This document shows positions 1-10,880 of a DNA stretch of 64,000 nucleotides, in pieces (positions within the stretch are counted from its first letter, which is position 1; every line of letters begins with the position of its first letter). A model generated the notes under the pieces. The model saw only the letters and a list, made by a program, of their open reading frames with translations, was not told the DNA's origin and did no database searches. Made by a program: the position numbers and the translations under genes. Source of the stretch: Osedax fenrisi (lineage: Eukaryota; Annelida; Polychaeta; Sabellida; Siboglinidae); assembly GCA_964019155.1 (NCBI GenBank), contig OZ025240.1, positions 37,604,973-37,668,972 on the forward strand, written 5' to 3'.

Positions 1-524
1 TGTCACAATGTCTTATAAATCTGTCTGATAAAATAGTACGATATCTATGTGTACACAATAGTGATAAGCATACGTTTATGACTTATGTATTCACACAATT
101 GTTAGTGAGAGAGAAGTGGCTTTAGTACCAATAGATATAGAAACATGAATGTATATAGAAACGTATATATATATATATGATTACATATAGGTAACAATTT
201 TAATAATACAAAGTAATACTATCGGTACATATGAAATGTATTAATTATGAATCAGACAACATACTGTAACCATATATAGATCTAATATATCTATAGATTG
301 ATATATATATATATAATATACCTATAAATAAGATTTTTTTAAATGTATTAAAATTAAACGATTATAAAAAATTATATAATCGATTAATTATAATTATAAA
401 CGTAAATAATTGTTTATATAAATGTATAACACAATTATGCTAGTAAATATTTTATATTCCATTATTCACCATTCGAACATAATATAATATTATCACTATT
501 CTTGTAGTTATCAAGTTATTATAC
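1..524. other. AT-rich non-coding DNA
   Basis: No coding signal is visible. The stretch is strongly AT-rich with short (AT)n runs near 165-178 and 301-315. Nothing in it resembles a gene or a recognisable element until the SINE begins. Confidence 0.6.
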
Positions 525-801
525 GAGTTCGAGCCTAGTCCGTCGCACGACTTACGGATCATTAATTAATTTTATAAAATGGGTCTTAAAATATTATTTA
601 GAAGTGATCTTATATAGTTGTGTATAAATAAATGATCGGCTCTCGTTAAAACCATGGATGCATTAACACGATAGCGGCTTCGAAGTGAAATTAAAGCAAT
701 ATATGGTTATAAGTGAAAACTTCATCTAAGTTCCTGGATGAAAGGACTCCACTAAATAAAAATAACAATAACAATAACAATAACAATAACAATAACAATA
801 T
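525..801 (+). mobile_element. tRNA-derived SINE, copy 1 (5'-truncated head)
   Basis: This is one of five related copies in the window. The left end keeps a B-box-like GAGTTCGAGCC, as in a tRNA T-arm. It is followed by the family body (TGGGTCTTAAAATA, GATCGGCTCTCGTTAAAACC, ATGGTTATAAGTGAAAAC) and the shared 3' end (ATCTAAGTTCCTGGATG, AAAGGACTCCAC). It finishes in an (AACAAT)n-like A-rich tail at 762-800. The A-box half of the tRNA head is missing. SINEs are mobilised by LINE proteins in trans, and the nearby LINE remnants show that such machinery has existed in this genome. The SINE family name is not recognised. Confidence 0.85.
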
Positions 802-1330
802 ATAGCTTACTATAATATGTGGCATAATACCTCTTATGTGGATTAATTACGATACACGTATACTTTGCACACATTCACACAGGTGTTATCAATAAATGAT
901 AGTCGTGGTATTAGCCGGGTGTCAAGGTTGTCTATAGGCTTTTGTATTCAATTAGATTTATATTTGTAAAATTATAACATTTATATCTATATATATTTAT
1001 TTATACATATATGCACATATTTTTCAATGAAATTAAAAACTGTGCAATATTAATTAGTTTATATAAATATTATATACAATAATACTTATTATAATGATTA
1101 TATATTAATATAATTATCTCACTATATATTTAGATTAATCAGCAGTAATACAATTGCCAAAAGTACATAAATAAATCATTATCATCGTCAGCATAAGTAT
1201 CTATATCATAATCATCACCACTATCATCATCATCAGCATCATCAGCATCAGCATCATTATCATCAGTAGCATCATAAGTATCATCATCACCATCATGTGA
1301 TAGTGGTGAATATATGAGTCAGATATCTTC
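802..1330. repeat. AT-rich DNA with imperfect (ATC)n microsatellite
   Basis: The interval is non-coding. The notable content is an interrupted CAT/ATC trinucleotide repeat at about 1183-1297 (many ATCATC and ATCAGC units). The rest is unremarkable AT-rich sequence. Confidence 0.7.
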
Positions 1331-1398
1331 AGGTGTTTATTTATAATATTATACTAGTATTAATAGATATTAATATATTGGTTAAACTGAAAGGATGA

Positions 1399-1438
<40 letters not shown>

Positions 1439-1540
1439 ATTTCTTCCATATTTTTCAATTATATATATATCCTCATCCTCTCGGTTTAACCAATATATTA
1501 ATATCTATTAATACTAGTATAATATTATAAATAAACACCT
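1331..1540. repeat. Long inverted repeat (80-bp arms) around an AT-rich spacer
   Basis: The left arm 1331-1410 and the right arm 1461-1540 are reverse complements with 3 mismatches in 80 positions. Both start from AGGTGTTTATTTATAATATT read inward. The 50-bp spacer is mostly (AT)n plus TTCTTCCATATTTTTCAATT. Such a structure would form a long hairpin. It is compatible with a foldback or MITE-type element, or with an inverted duplication at a replication fork. No coding capacity is present. Confidence 0.9.
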
Positions 1541-2198
1541 ATATATGTGTATACATAGATGAAGTATTCTTGTAAGATAGAGAGATAACAGGAAAGTAAT
1601 AGAGTGAACCTCTCGTTGCAAAGCTAGATATGTTACTATATTGTTCATTGTTAACAACATACACATACCTATTCATGTCATTAGTATCTAGGTATGTAAA
1701 CAATTGTGCGAATCCTATATATACTATATATAATCCATATATACATGTATATTCATCAATGAATATTGTTTCACTTAAAATAATGTCACTTCTTTTATAG
1801 TTGTTTCACTTACATTTCATAAATTAACTTCGAGTATGCACGCATGCTATTCTACTATACCATTTCATTTTCTATCAATATGGTGGATTTATAGAAGGAG
1901 TTGACAATTAATTCCATTTGATAGTATACATTTTATACAATGGTAGACACATGCATTTTTAATTGTTAAACTCACTTATTAAACCTACCTAGTATACTAG
2001 CTAAATATATATATATATATATATATATTAGCAACTCACATATTAATGCATATTTTTCTGATATACAACCAATAATTAATTACCATTAATTCACAGTAAA
2101 TGTATCAATCATGTTATTGTTATTCCGTATTAATTGTACCAATCTATAGTGATCTTGATATTCTACTTGCTGTCAGCAGTTTACGGTAGCTTAACGCC
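1541..2198. other. AT-rich non-coding DNA
   Basis: No gene or element is recognised. It contains a short (AT)n run at about 2005-2029. Confidence 0.55.
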
Positions 2199-2410
2199 AG
2201 GAGACATCAACCAAATTACATACTAGGGACTCATCCACCCTTGGGAATTGAAGCATCCAATATGGGCCTTGCCAACAAGATAACTTCAGTTGTGTTACCT
2301 ATCCTATTTGACAACTTGAACTATCGGATATTATAGATTGTTTCAACGACTCGTATAATCCAATGTGTTATTTTTATTTCACGTCTCCGTTTATTTCTTG
2401 TTTTTTTTGT
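2199..2410 (+). mobile_element. LINE 3' UTR-like repeat, copy 1
   Basis: This stretch is similar in order and spacing to 3243-3400: a GAGACATCAA block, then AGGGACTCATCCACCCTTGG, a CAATATGGGC-type block and a TTACCT-type block. The second copy lies directly 3' of a LINE C-terminal coding remnant (2797-3099). The simplest reading is that both are the 3' UTR of the same LINE family. This copy has lost its coding part. The alignment is by eye and imperfect. Confidence 0.5.
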
Positions 2411-2577
2411 ATCGTGTCGTTTTTTCTTACTTTTATCACATTTATATATTTTGTTTATATATGTTATATAATTATATGGTATTTTTTTCTTTTTTTATAT
2501 ATAACCAGTAATACAATATAGTGCTGTTACACTTTTTATCTATCTATAGATATATCTATATAGATATATCTATCTAA

Positions 2578-2622
<45 letters not shown>

Positions 2623-2796
2623 ATTATTTATGAATATACATTAGGTATACAATAAACATTAATGTTACTCTTGTACATATGTAGATGTTCAATTTTATTT
2701 TTAAACATTATTAAACTGCAAACTTTATTAATTATATTAAATATACAAAATATTAAATAATATTGATATTATTTAAAATACAATTATGATACTAGA
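2411..2796. other. AT-rich DNA with GATATATC-type and (AT)n repeats
   Basis: The interval holds clustered TATCTATAGATATATC repeats at about 2535-2580 and an (AT)n run at about 2580-2617. There is no coding signal. Confidence 0.6.
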
Positions 2797-3099
2797 TTGT
2801 GTTTTCTCAAATTAATGAATTTATCCCATCGAAGATTAAGAGCTGACCTAATTCTGGCTTTCAAGATACTGAACAATCTCGTTGATATTGATAAATCATC
2901 GGTATTCACAACATATTCTACAAGTAATCGTGGACCTCTAATCAAGATACGTAAAGACAAATGCATTAATAAAGCAACGATCAATTGTTTCAGCAATAGA
3001 GTGAGTACGGCTTGGAATTCAATCCCACGATATGTTGCTTCGGATAAATCTATAAGCCTTTTTATTACAAATATAGATATTCTTAATGCATTATATTAA
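2797..3099 (+). pseudogene. LINE remnant: C-terminal tail of a reverse transcriptase ORF
   Basis: An open frame of about 100 codons reads like the region after the RT domain in CR1/Jockey-type LINE proteins. The sequence LSHRRLRADLILAFKILNNL resembles the usual 'RRLRGDLI..YKILNG' block. It is followed by FSNRVSTAWNSIPRYV, the family's 'F.NRV...WNSLP..VV' block. The catalytic YADD core and everything upstream are absent, so this is a heavily 5'-truncated insertion, as is typical of LINEs. The frame ends with TAA at 3097-3099 and a 3' UTR-like repeat follows at 3243. The first residues are uncertain because no proper start exists. It cannot encode a working enzyme. Confidence 0.85.
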
Positions 3100-3242
3100 T
3101 GGCAACTTTTATGTTCAACATGCATAAATGTAATGTCGTTATTTTTAAAAATATTAGAGTTTTTCTAGTTTTCGTTTTAATTTTTTACTTTATTTGGGTA
3201 TTTGACCTTACCTGATGTATAATAATTTAATATTCTAGGTGT

Positions 3243-3400
3243 GAAGAGATGTCAAACAACTAATATGCAGGGACCGTCCATCCCTTAGGATCTATGGGCA
3301 TACAATCCTATATTGGCATGAACAACTAGATACCTCTTCCTTAGTTATTTGATGATATATTCAGCTCGTTTGATCAACATCACAAATATTTCCTTTATTA
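3243..3400 (+). mobile_element. LINE 3' UTR-like repeat, copy 2
   Basis: It lies about 140 bp downstream of the LINE C-terminal remnant on the same strand and resembles 2199-2410. The blocks GAGATGTCAAACAACTAATA, AGGGACCGTCCATCCCTTAG, CCTATATTGGCATG and ATACCTCTTCC recur in the same order. It is probably the 3' UTR of that LINE. No clear tail marks the end. Confidence 0.5.
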
Positions 3401-3557
3401 TTATTTTATTTACTTTCGGTATGTGTAAATCACAACTTATTTATATTTGTTTACTATTATTTATATATTTCTGTCATATATTATTTATTGTTACCCATCG
3501 TTTTGAATCTATTCAATACACTATTATCTATTTATATATGAATATAATTAGTGGTAA

Positions 3558-4412
3558 TGTAATTAGGGGAATGTAAACTAATATGGACACTTTAACAATA
3601 AATGTTCTAAACATTTTATTACTCATTATTTTTATTCAAAAATTATAATAAATGAATATTATATGATTATATATATTATTGTGATTTTTAAATTTTATTT
3701 AATCTTTTAATTCCATAGATAATAGGCGTGTCCGACATATACTGTCCGTAGTAGGTATATCCATGTCCGAATACGGATACCCTGTGTTATAATACAGACA
3801 CCCTATTTACCACTAGATGAACTATATATTATTAATGAATCAATCAGACAAATTACAATTAAATTATTTATAATTAATTTTATGAATAATTTATTATAAT
3901 TTAATTAGTTAATAATTTATTTATTTTTATTATTTTTTAATTAATAATATATATAAGTATCTAAATAATAACAATTTTAGATTTAACTTTATTAGTGGTA
4001 TTAATATTATAACCCCATGATTTATATGAAAATCAGAATAATTTATATGCCGCGCTTATTGGTTATAGGGTATCCGTATTAAGACATATAGAGTATCCGT
4101 ATTATGAACATATATGTTCATAATATCATATATGACCTCTAGATATATGCTTATAACTTAATGAATATTTGATAACAAATATAGAAATTATATATATCAT
4201 TTTTAGAATGCTTAAACGTAATATAAAAATCAGTTTATTTGATATATCAGCAATATTTTGAATAATTAAAAAATAAAAAATACTTTTTTGACTAATTATA
4301 TAATTATGAAAATTTTATTCATTACACATTTTTTTGTAGGATTTATGGTTTCTGAGATACCGAGAGTGTCCGTATTCGGGCACTGTCTGTATTCGTTTAC
4401 TTTCCCCTAATA
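3558..4412. mobile_element. Candidate non-autonomous foldback/TIR element
   Basis: The outer termini are imperfect inverted repeats. AATTAGGGGAATGTAAACTA at 3561 pairs with the complement of CGTTTACTTTCCCCTAATAA around 4393-4412; about 26 of 33 positions match over the longer alignment. A nested inverted pair lies inside: GTCCGAATACGGATACCCT at 3765-3783 against the complement of AGGGTATCCGTATTAAGACA at 4067-4086. A perfect 24-bp AT palindrome sits at 4101-4124. There is no transposase-like frame. TCCGTATT-type motifs recur inside and near the ends. No target-site duplication could be defined. Confidence 0.5.
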
Positions 4413-4501
4413 ATCATTTCAAATTTTATAATCGAAGATTTAATCAAAAATGTAAATTATATTATACCCCTTTCTCAATCATCCGACCCGTCTGCATACA
4501 C

Positions 4502-4567
<66 letters not shown>

Positions 4568-4722
4568 TTAATATGTGATATATATGAATGAATGAATGAA
4601 TGCAAATAGTATAGTGAGTTCAGAAAGTAAATACAAATTCAGCTTAAAGGAGAATACCATATATTAGCTCGCAGTTTATAGATTTATGAGTATATATATA
4701 TACTTACAAATAGGGTATACTG

Positions 4723-4785
<63 letters not shown>

Positions 4786-4893
4786 AACATAAGTTTATTT
4801 AAATTGATATTTTTGAAATAAGAATTAATATTACACAAAATTTACTAATAATTTAAACTATATTTAAATTTCTATAAATAATACTTATATTTA

Positions 4894-4933
<40 letters not shown>

Positions 4934-5459
4934 ATGGTTATCGATCAAGTGAGAGTTTTTACGAAGGTACTAGATCACGTATATTCGTAGTATACTTACT
5001 ACGAAATTGTTAGTTATCCCTCCACTCGCCAGGTTTGCATAGTACGTTGCGTTATACCATTGATGATTTATGTGGTCAGCATCCCTCGTGTGTATTATTT
5101 ACGCAGCAAGCGAACAGTGTTATAACAATTAGGTCTACATTGAATGCGTGCCAATAATTTATAAAAAAACGTCATTATATACATCAATATATATATATAT
5201 ATATTTTTTGATATATATATATATATAATAAATATTCAATTTCAAAAGTATATAGGAAATAAATAATATTTATTTATTTATTAAAAATACAGTTTTATTG
5301 AATGACATTAACTGTGATAATAAATAATATTGTTACACATATCACTATATATATAGTATAGAGTATATACTATATAGTGTATACAGTGTATACTTTACAC
5401 TATATACACTATATATTATAGCCATAAATATAGTTATAACTTATAAATATGTTATGTAA

Positions 5460-5522
<63 letters not shown>

Positions 5523-5573
5523 CTATTACATGTAATACTATATATATAGTATAATAGTATGTTTAATATGTGG

Positions 5574-5619
<46 letters not shown>

Positions 5620-5628
5620 TTAATATGT

Positions 5629-5666
<38 letters not shown>

Positions 5667-6004
5667 ACTAGATTACCTATAGTATACTATCGGATTCCTA
5701 TAATAGTATACTTACCGGATGATCACATTATGCGGCGTACATTGTGTGCCTATAGGCTATATATACAATTCTAGATTGACGCCATTTTTGTTTCCTGGAT
5801 GTAAACAATGACAAGTGTGAAAATCGCATTATCGTGACCTAGATATTTTTTCATTTCATATATGTGTCAATAAATCTAGATACTATTGTCATTTATAGAT
5901 GATCCTAGTATAGGATTCCTATAGGATATACCCTATACTATTGTAGTGGTATGTTATCACTACTATTGTTATATATAATACCCCATTGAGTATACTCGCA
6001 TGCA

Positions 6005-6042
<38 letters not shown>

Positions 6043-6310
6043 TGTATGATAATCGTATTTAATAATATATCCTATCATATAATACAATATTGTATACTAT
6101 AGTACTATAGTACTATATTTATATATTTATATATATATATATATATTGTACATTGTACATTGTACAATGTATACCATTTATATATTGTTATAATTGTATG
6201 CATTGTGATAACGACATAAATAAGTGGTTTAACCGGTGATAACAAATTAGATTTTGAAACCCCAATAATTATAAATAATGTCATAAATAATTAAATATAT
6301 ATATATACAT
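4413..6310. repeat. AT-rich DNA dense in long (AT)n microsatellites
   Basis: Long (AT)n runs occur at about 4505-4564, 4729-4781, 4899-4930, 5463-5521, 5588-5613, 5631-5662 and 6008-6040. There is an (ATGA)n run at about 4584-4602. A segment GTATGTTTAATATGTGGATA is directly repeated at about 5556 and 5613. Between 4930 and 5160 lies unique sequence with more mixed composition but no open frame of note. No gene is recognised. Confidence 0.7.
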
Positions 6311-6565
6311 ACACATAGAGGACATACACATAGAGGACATACACATAGAGGACATACACATAGAGGACATACACATAGGGGACATACACATAGAGGACAT
6401 ACACATAGAGGACATACACATAGGGGACATACACATAGGGGACATACACATAGAGGACATACACATAGGGGACATACACATAGAGGACATACACATAGAG
6501 GACATACACATAGAGGACATACACATAGAGGACATACACATAGGGGACATACACATAGAGGACAT
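6311..6565. repeat. 15-bp minisatellite, 17 uninterrupted units
   Basis: The unit is ACACATAG(A/G)GGACAT, repeated exactly 17 times (255 bp). Twelve units carry A and five carry G at the single variable site, and no other change is visible. Because 15 is divisible by three, both strands give artificial open frames (a minus-strand pentapeptide repeat). These have no independent support as genes. Confidence 0.97.
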
Positions 6566-7355
6566 ACGATAGTATCGTGTGTTTACAATGTACACATAAT
6601 ATCTGCTACTTTGTACACTGTATATATGTACACTGTACAGTGTACAGTGTATACAGGTTATGTAGGCTATATAATGTACAATGCTCACTTTATGGCGTAC
6701 ATTTTGTACGGTACATAAACCTATAGTATTCACTATTATTACAACTCTAGTTATAATACTATACGTTAAGGGAGATCATAGAATATTGAAAATTAACAGA
6801 TTAACATTGGACTATGTTTTTCTTAATAAATATACCCTTAAAATGAAGTATACACATTTTTTTATTTTTATAAATCTAAGGTCACATGACAGCCTCGTGA
6901 AGTTTAACATGTAGTTAGATACAAATTTTGCTATATAAAAAATAAATTATAAAAAATAAGTATTTTAAACCTTTGTAATGAATAATTTGTTATCAAATTT
7001 TAACACACTATTTATTTTATAATAATAGAATAGAAAATATAAAAAATAGAATTAAAAAAAAATGTCCTGGAAATTTCTTGGAATTTTCACAGTACATGTA
7101 AAAAATCGTAAAAAATGACTAAAAAAAAGATTGACAGTATGTCGTGTCGTAAAAAATGACTCCAAATAAAATGTAAGTATACATATATTCTTAGAATTTT
7201 TTTTCTATGATCACCCTTACTATACGTGCTTGTTTCAATACGACTATAGTCGTAATGTATACATTACTATGTGTATAAACATCATGTCCTTTATTATCCA
7301 TATATGGTATATCAATGTCATTTACAATATTATCCAAACAAATATAGATAACTTT

Positions 7356-7403
<48 letters not shown>

Positions 7404-7648
7404 ATTGTTCTCCATATCTAAACAATATTCTAGTCTATAAAATATATACAGCCCACCGTGGTTATGAAGACATTAACCCTATACTGACCGACATCTACCT
7501 ATAGTCTACCATACACCTATAGGTTTATTACTTACATTATATAACTATATGTATCTATTGAAGTCGTATACAATGACGTGTACCCGATGAACTCTGTAGC
7601 ATCTCACCGTGCGGCGCATGCGTATATGAACAATACAATACAATACAA

Positions 7649-7690
<42 letters not shown>

Positions 7691-7836
7691 TGCACGAAGC
7701 GAGACAATACTACTATTGTCTGTACGTCCTACATTGTATCGGTCACGTGTGCAGGTTAAGCGGCCATTACTTATAGGTAGGTAATATATAGAAGTGTTCT
7801 ATTGTGTATGGATGTAAGTTTGTGTATAGATTTTAT

Positions 7837-7867
<31 letters not shown>

Positions 7868-8160
7868 TTATATATTCTTTGTTTGTGTGTGTGTGTGATA
7901 CATATTCTCGTGTGCACAGGGTGCGACGCACTGGAAGTAGTGTATTTTATATTCAGCGATAATCGAATATAGATAAAGTAAATAAAAATGTATTTATTAT
8001 CTATATTAATAGTATAATCATATGTTATTATAATAGAGCATTGATTGTAATTAATTTAACATTTATTAAGTATAACCTATTTCTATCGTATACCTATAAC
8101 ATATTTATTTGTATATATATATATAGTATACTATATATAGTATACTATTACTCATGCGTG
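6566..8160. other. Non-coding DNA with (TG)n, (AT)n and short duplications
   Basis: It contains a palindromic GTACACTGTACAGTGTAC near 6627, a direct repeat TCGTAAAAAATGACT at 7106 and 7147, (AT)n at about 7361-7401 and 7842-7865, and (TG)n at about 7652-7687 followed by CGCGTGCACG. No convincing gene is present. Confidence 0.6.
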
Positions 8161-8271
8161 CACGTACTATTTATTATTAGTATTATTGTTATATATAAAT
8201 AACATGAATGCTACTTAAAACACATTCAAGAATAGCGCTCGCTATTATATTTGTGTATAATAAATCATCAG

Positions 8272-8319
<48 letters not shown>

Positions 8320-8321
8320 AT
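8161..8321 (+). mobile_element. Microsatellite-flanked repeat core, copy 1
   Basis: The order is CACGTACTATTTATTATTA with a short ATT-type run, then ATATAAATAACAT, a 38-bp core (8213-8250), then a (CAT)n run to about 8320. The core matches 14126-14163 at 37 of 38 positions. It contains a 7-bp stem AATAGCG/CGCTATT with a 2-base centre (8231-8246). A conserved core with a hairpin between two microsatellites recalls the mini-me and Helitron-related INE-type elements of animals. That assignment is an inference from architecture only. Confidence 0.7.
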
Positions 8322-8409
8322 ATGGTATTACTTATATAACAGGTTTCCTAACATCTGATCGCATACACTGTGCATATATCGATATTTCAATAGTTAACAT
8401 ATTACATTA

Positions 8410-8439
8410 TAATTCATATACATATATGTATATGAATTA
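8410..8439. repeat. Perfect 30-bp palindrome
   Basis: The sequence is fully self-complementary, centred on CATATATG, with outer TAATTCATAT/ATATGAATTA halves. It can extrude a cruciform. No function can be assigned. Confidence 0.9.
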
Positions 8440-8688
8440 AACATATATGTATACTATCTAAGAGATCAATGATATCCTATTACCCATTGTAGATCCAATA
8501 TAGTAATCTGTATAGTTTTTATAAATTAGATTGTATACAATCTACATATATGATTCATTTTATGAATTACGCTGTACATAAATAAAATAACCGTTTTCTA
8601 TTTTCTATGTTCTATGACATATGAGTCATGTTATTCTTATTAGATCGTAGACATTAGGTTTTTACTTAATATATATATATCGTAATTT

Positions 8689-8870
8689 TATTCTATTTTG
8701 GTAGAGTCCTTTCATCCCACCAGGAACTTAGATGAAGTTTTCACTTAAAACCATATGTCTCTATTGTATATTTGAATCCTCTCTCATGTTAATGCATCTT
8801 TGGTTTTTACGAGAGCCGATCATTTATGTATACAAAATTATATATGATCACTTCTAAATATTATTAAGAC
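8689..8870 (-). mobile_element. tRNA-derived SINE, copy 2 (body only)
   Basis: Read on the minus strand, this shows the family body and 3' end. The plus strand shows AGTCCTTTCATCCCACCAGG and AACTTAGATGAAGTTTTCAC at the left, and CGAGAGCCGATCATTTATGT to the right, as in the 19.2-kb copy. The tRNA-related head is absent, since similarity stops near 8870 just after TTATTAAGAC. It is therefore a 5'-truncated copy. Confidence 0.85.
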
Positions 8871-9143
8871 TGATGTTAATAGTTTTATTCTACAACATTC
8901 TATCGAGGGTACACGTCTTAGCTTTCGAGGAAGACTATAGTAAAGACTATAGAATATATTCTATAGCGTATACTATATATATATATAGCGTATAACATGC
9001 CGAACTTATATTATCTAGTTATAGTGAAATATATGCATAATCTCAGTTTCCAGCCTGAGGTACAGAACATGATCAGCAATGTACTACTGAGGAATATGTG
9101 TGACGGAGTTAACTATGTAACCATGTAACTATAGTATATATAG

Positions 9144-9177
<34 letters not shown>

Positions 9178-9345
9178 CTATTTTAAATATGAACAATTAT
9201 CATTTATAGTATTATTTAATATAATAATATACTATTTAATAACAATAATAATTGTTTATGAATATCGAAAATTATGAAATAAAGTTGACATTTAACACTA
9301 TTAATATCAATGTATTTTTAAACTGGTACTAGTATACTAGTACCA

Positions 9346-9381
<36 letters not shown>

Positions 9382-9589
9382 TAGATTATAATCTACAAAT
9401 ATATATATATATATATATATAATGCATAATATCGTGGTTAATTATATAATAAATATATATATATAAATATATTATAAATTCATTAAAATATATAATTATG
9501 AATGTGTAATTACTAAAGTACTAAATCGTAAGAGAAATGCTAATAATCAGGCAATAAAATCCTAATGAATAATAAAACGTTGTTGACAT
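8871..9589. other. AT-rich DNA with palindrome
   Basis: A perfect 26-bp palindrome built from ACTGGTACTAGTA lies at 9322-9347, immediately followed by an (AT)n run to about 9380. Further (AT)n runs lie at 9150-9176 and 9400-9420. No gene is seen. Confidence 0.6.
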
Positions 9590-9830
9590 ATGCCCACAGT
9601 GCACGAGATATGAACACATACACAAGAGGCTGAGCCAGGCCGTAGCGATGGGGACATTAAACTGCGCTAATTAGATGATCGAATTTACCGGTATCCGTAA
9701 TAAAGATGGAGAGCGGAAGTACGGTGTCTCCCCCTGGGGAACGGGTCATCGCGGTGATAGAAATGGCGGCCTACTAATTGTTTGCGATCGTAATAAAATT
9801 ACTCGGGGTTTAGTATATGTATATATATAT
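9590..9830. promoter_or_regulatory. GC-richer island, possibly regulatory
   Basis: Base composition shifts away from AT and CpG dinucleotides become frequent (GCCGTAGCGATGGGG, ACCGGTATCCG, TCATCGCGGTGATAG, TGCGATCG). AAATGGCGGCC at about 9762-9772 resembles the YY1-type promoter motif AANATGGCGGC, which recurs in the island near 63280. A plus-strand frame of about 50 codons crosses it but runs into an (AT)n tract and has no support as a gene. Promoter activity is only inferred. Confidence 0.3.
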
Positions 9831-10682
9831 ATATATATATCTTATAGTATACATGTACTCGCTGATACATACTCCTACCGTACACGTACAATGTCACATT
9901 CTATGTACAGTACACGTACCGGAATACCTCGCCAACACAAGTAGGTACAGTACATTTGGTATGGTTCAAGGTCATGCGAATATAATTCCACAAATTAAAG
10001 CGTATTCAACCCGCGACCCCTCAACCATGTATTCGGAAACGGTACTTTGCACATCCGCATGCGATCATTCACATACGTGAACCTACAGGCTCAGGGTATA
10101 CCAGGTTCACGTATATATACCTATATATAGGTATGCTTGATGGAATTATCTTACGTACACGATGACATCATGTATAATAGTATATTCAAACTATAAGTAT
10201 ACTTGTATTTAAACTGAAATTGGAGTATTATTATATTTCATTATACCAGGGATCTCCCTAGTTATACTAATTTCTTATTTATATGTTATGTATATATGTA
10301 TTAATATGCACATTAATTGTATACATGTATATAGTATAATACCAAATATTTTTCTATGGTTCTATACTTCGCAAAATCCTTGGTAATACACTAAGTATAT
10401 ACACTATATATAGTATATTTAATTTGTTCTTATATCGTTCATAAAGATATTTATTGATGTTAGTTGTATTCATTATAACGGCGATACACAATAAACTGAT
10501 GCAATACACTATATCATCATCATCATAATAATACACGACCATTAGATTATTGTGATTCATTACTGATGACTCACCAATGATGAATCATTATTTCCCTAAC
10601 GAAACTACATTAATATATATTAGTATACATTAGAACATACGTATATTAATTAATGTATACATAACCATACACACACATACAC

Positions 10683-10730
<48 letters not shown>

Positions 10731-10880
10731 GTGATGATAATTTTATTTAAGCACTAATTAAATTATATATATAACTAGTCACTATAGTGTGACAATAATA
10801 CATACAATACATATAATACAGTAAATAAAAGTCATCAATAATACAGATAAGTTTATAACGTGGCGAAAACGAATATATTT
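9831..10880. other. Non-coding DNA with an 11-bp-stem hairpin
   Basis: An inverted repeat TACGTGAACCT (10074-10084) and AGGTTCACGTA (10103-10113) is separated by an 18-base loop. There is a (CATA)-rich and (AT)n tract at about 10669-10724. No gene is recognised. Confidence 0.55.

Noticed and set aside
6311..6565. CRISPR-like array
   Set aside because: The units are contiguous with no unique spacers. The same applies to the two large satellites, and the window is eukaryotic.
6281..6733. 150-codon Met/Cys/Ser-rich frame on the minus strand
   Set aside because: It is a readout of the 15-bp minisatellite, with no conserved or unique domain.
9675..9944. 89-codon plus-strand frame in a GC-richer island
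   Set aside because: It runs through an (AT)n tract and has no recognisable domain. The island is better read as possibly regulatory.
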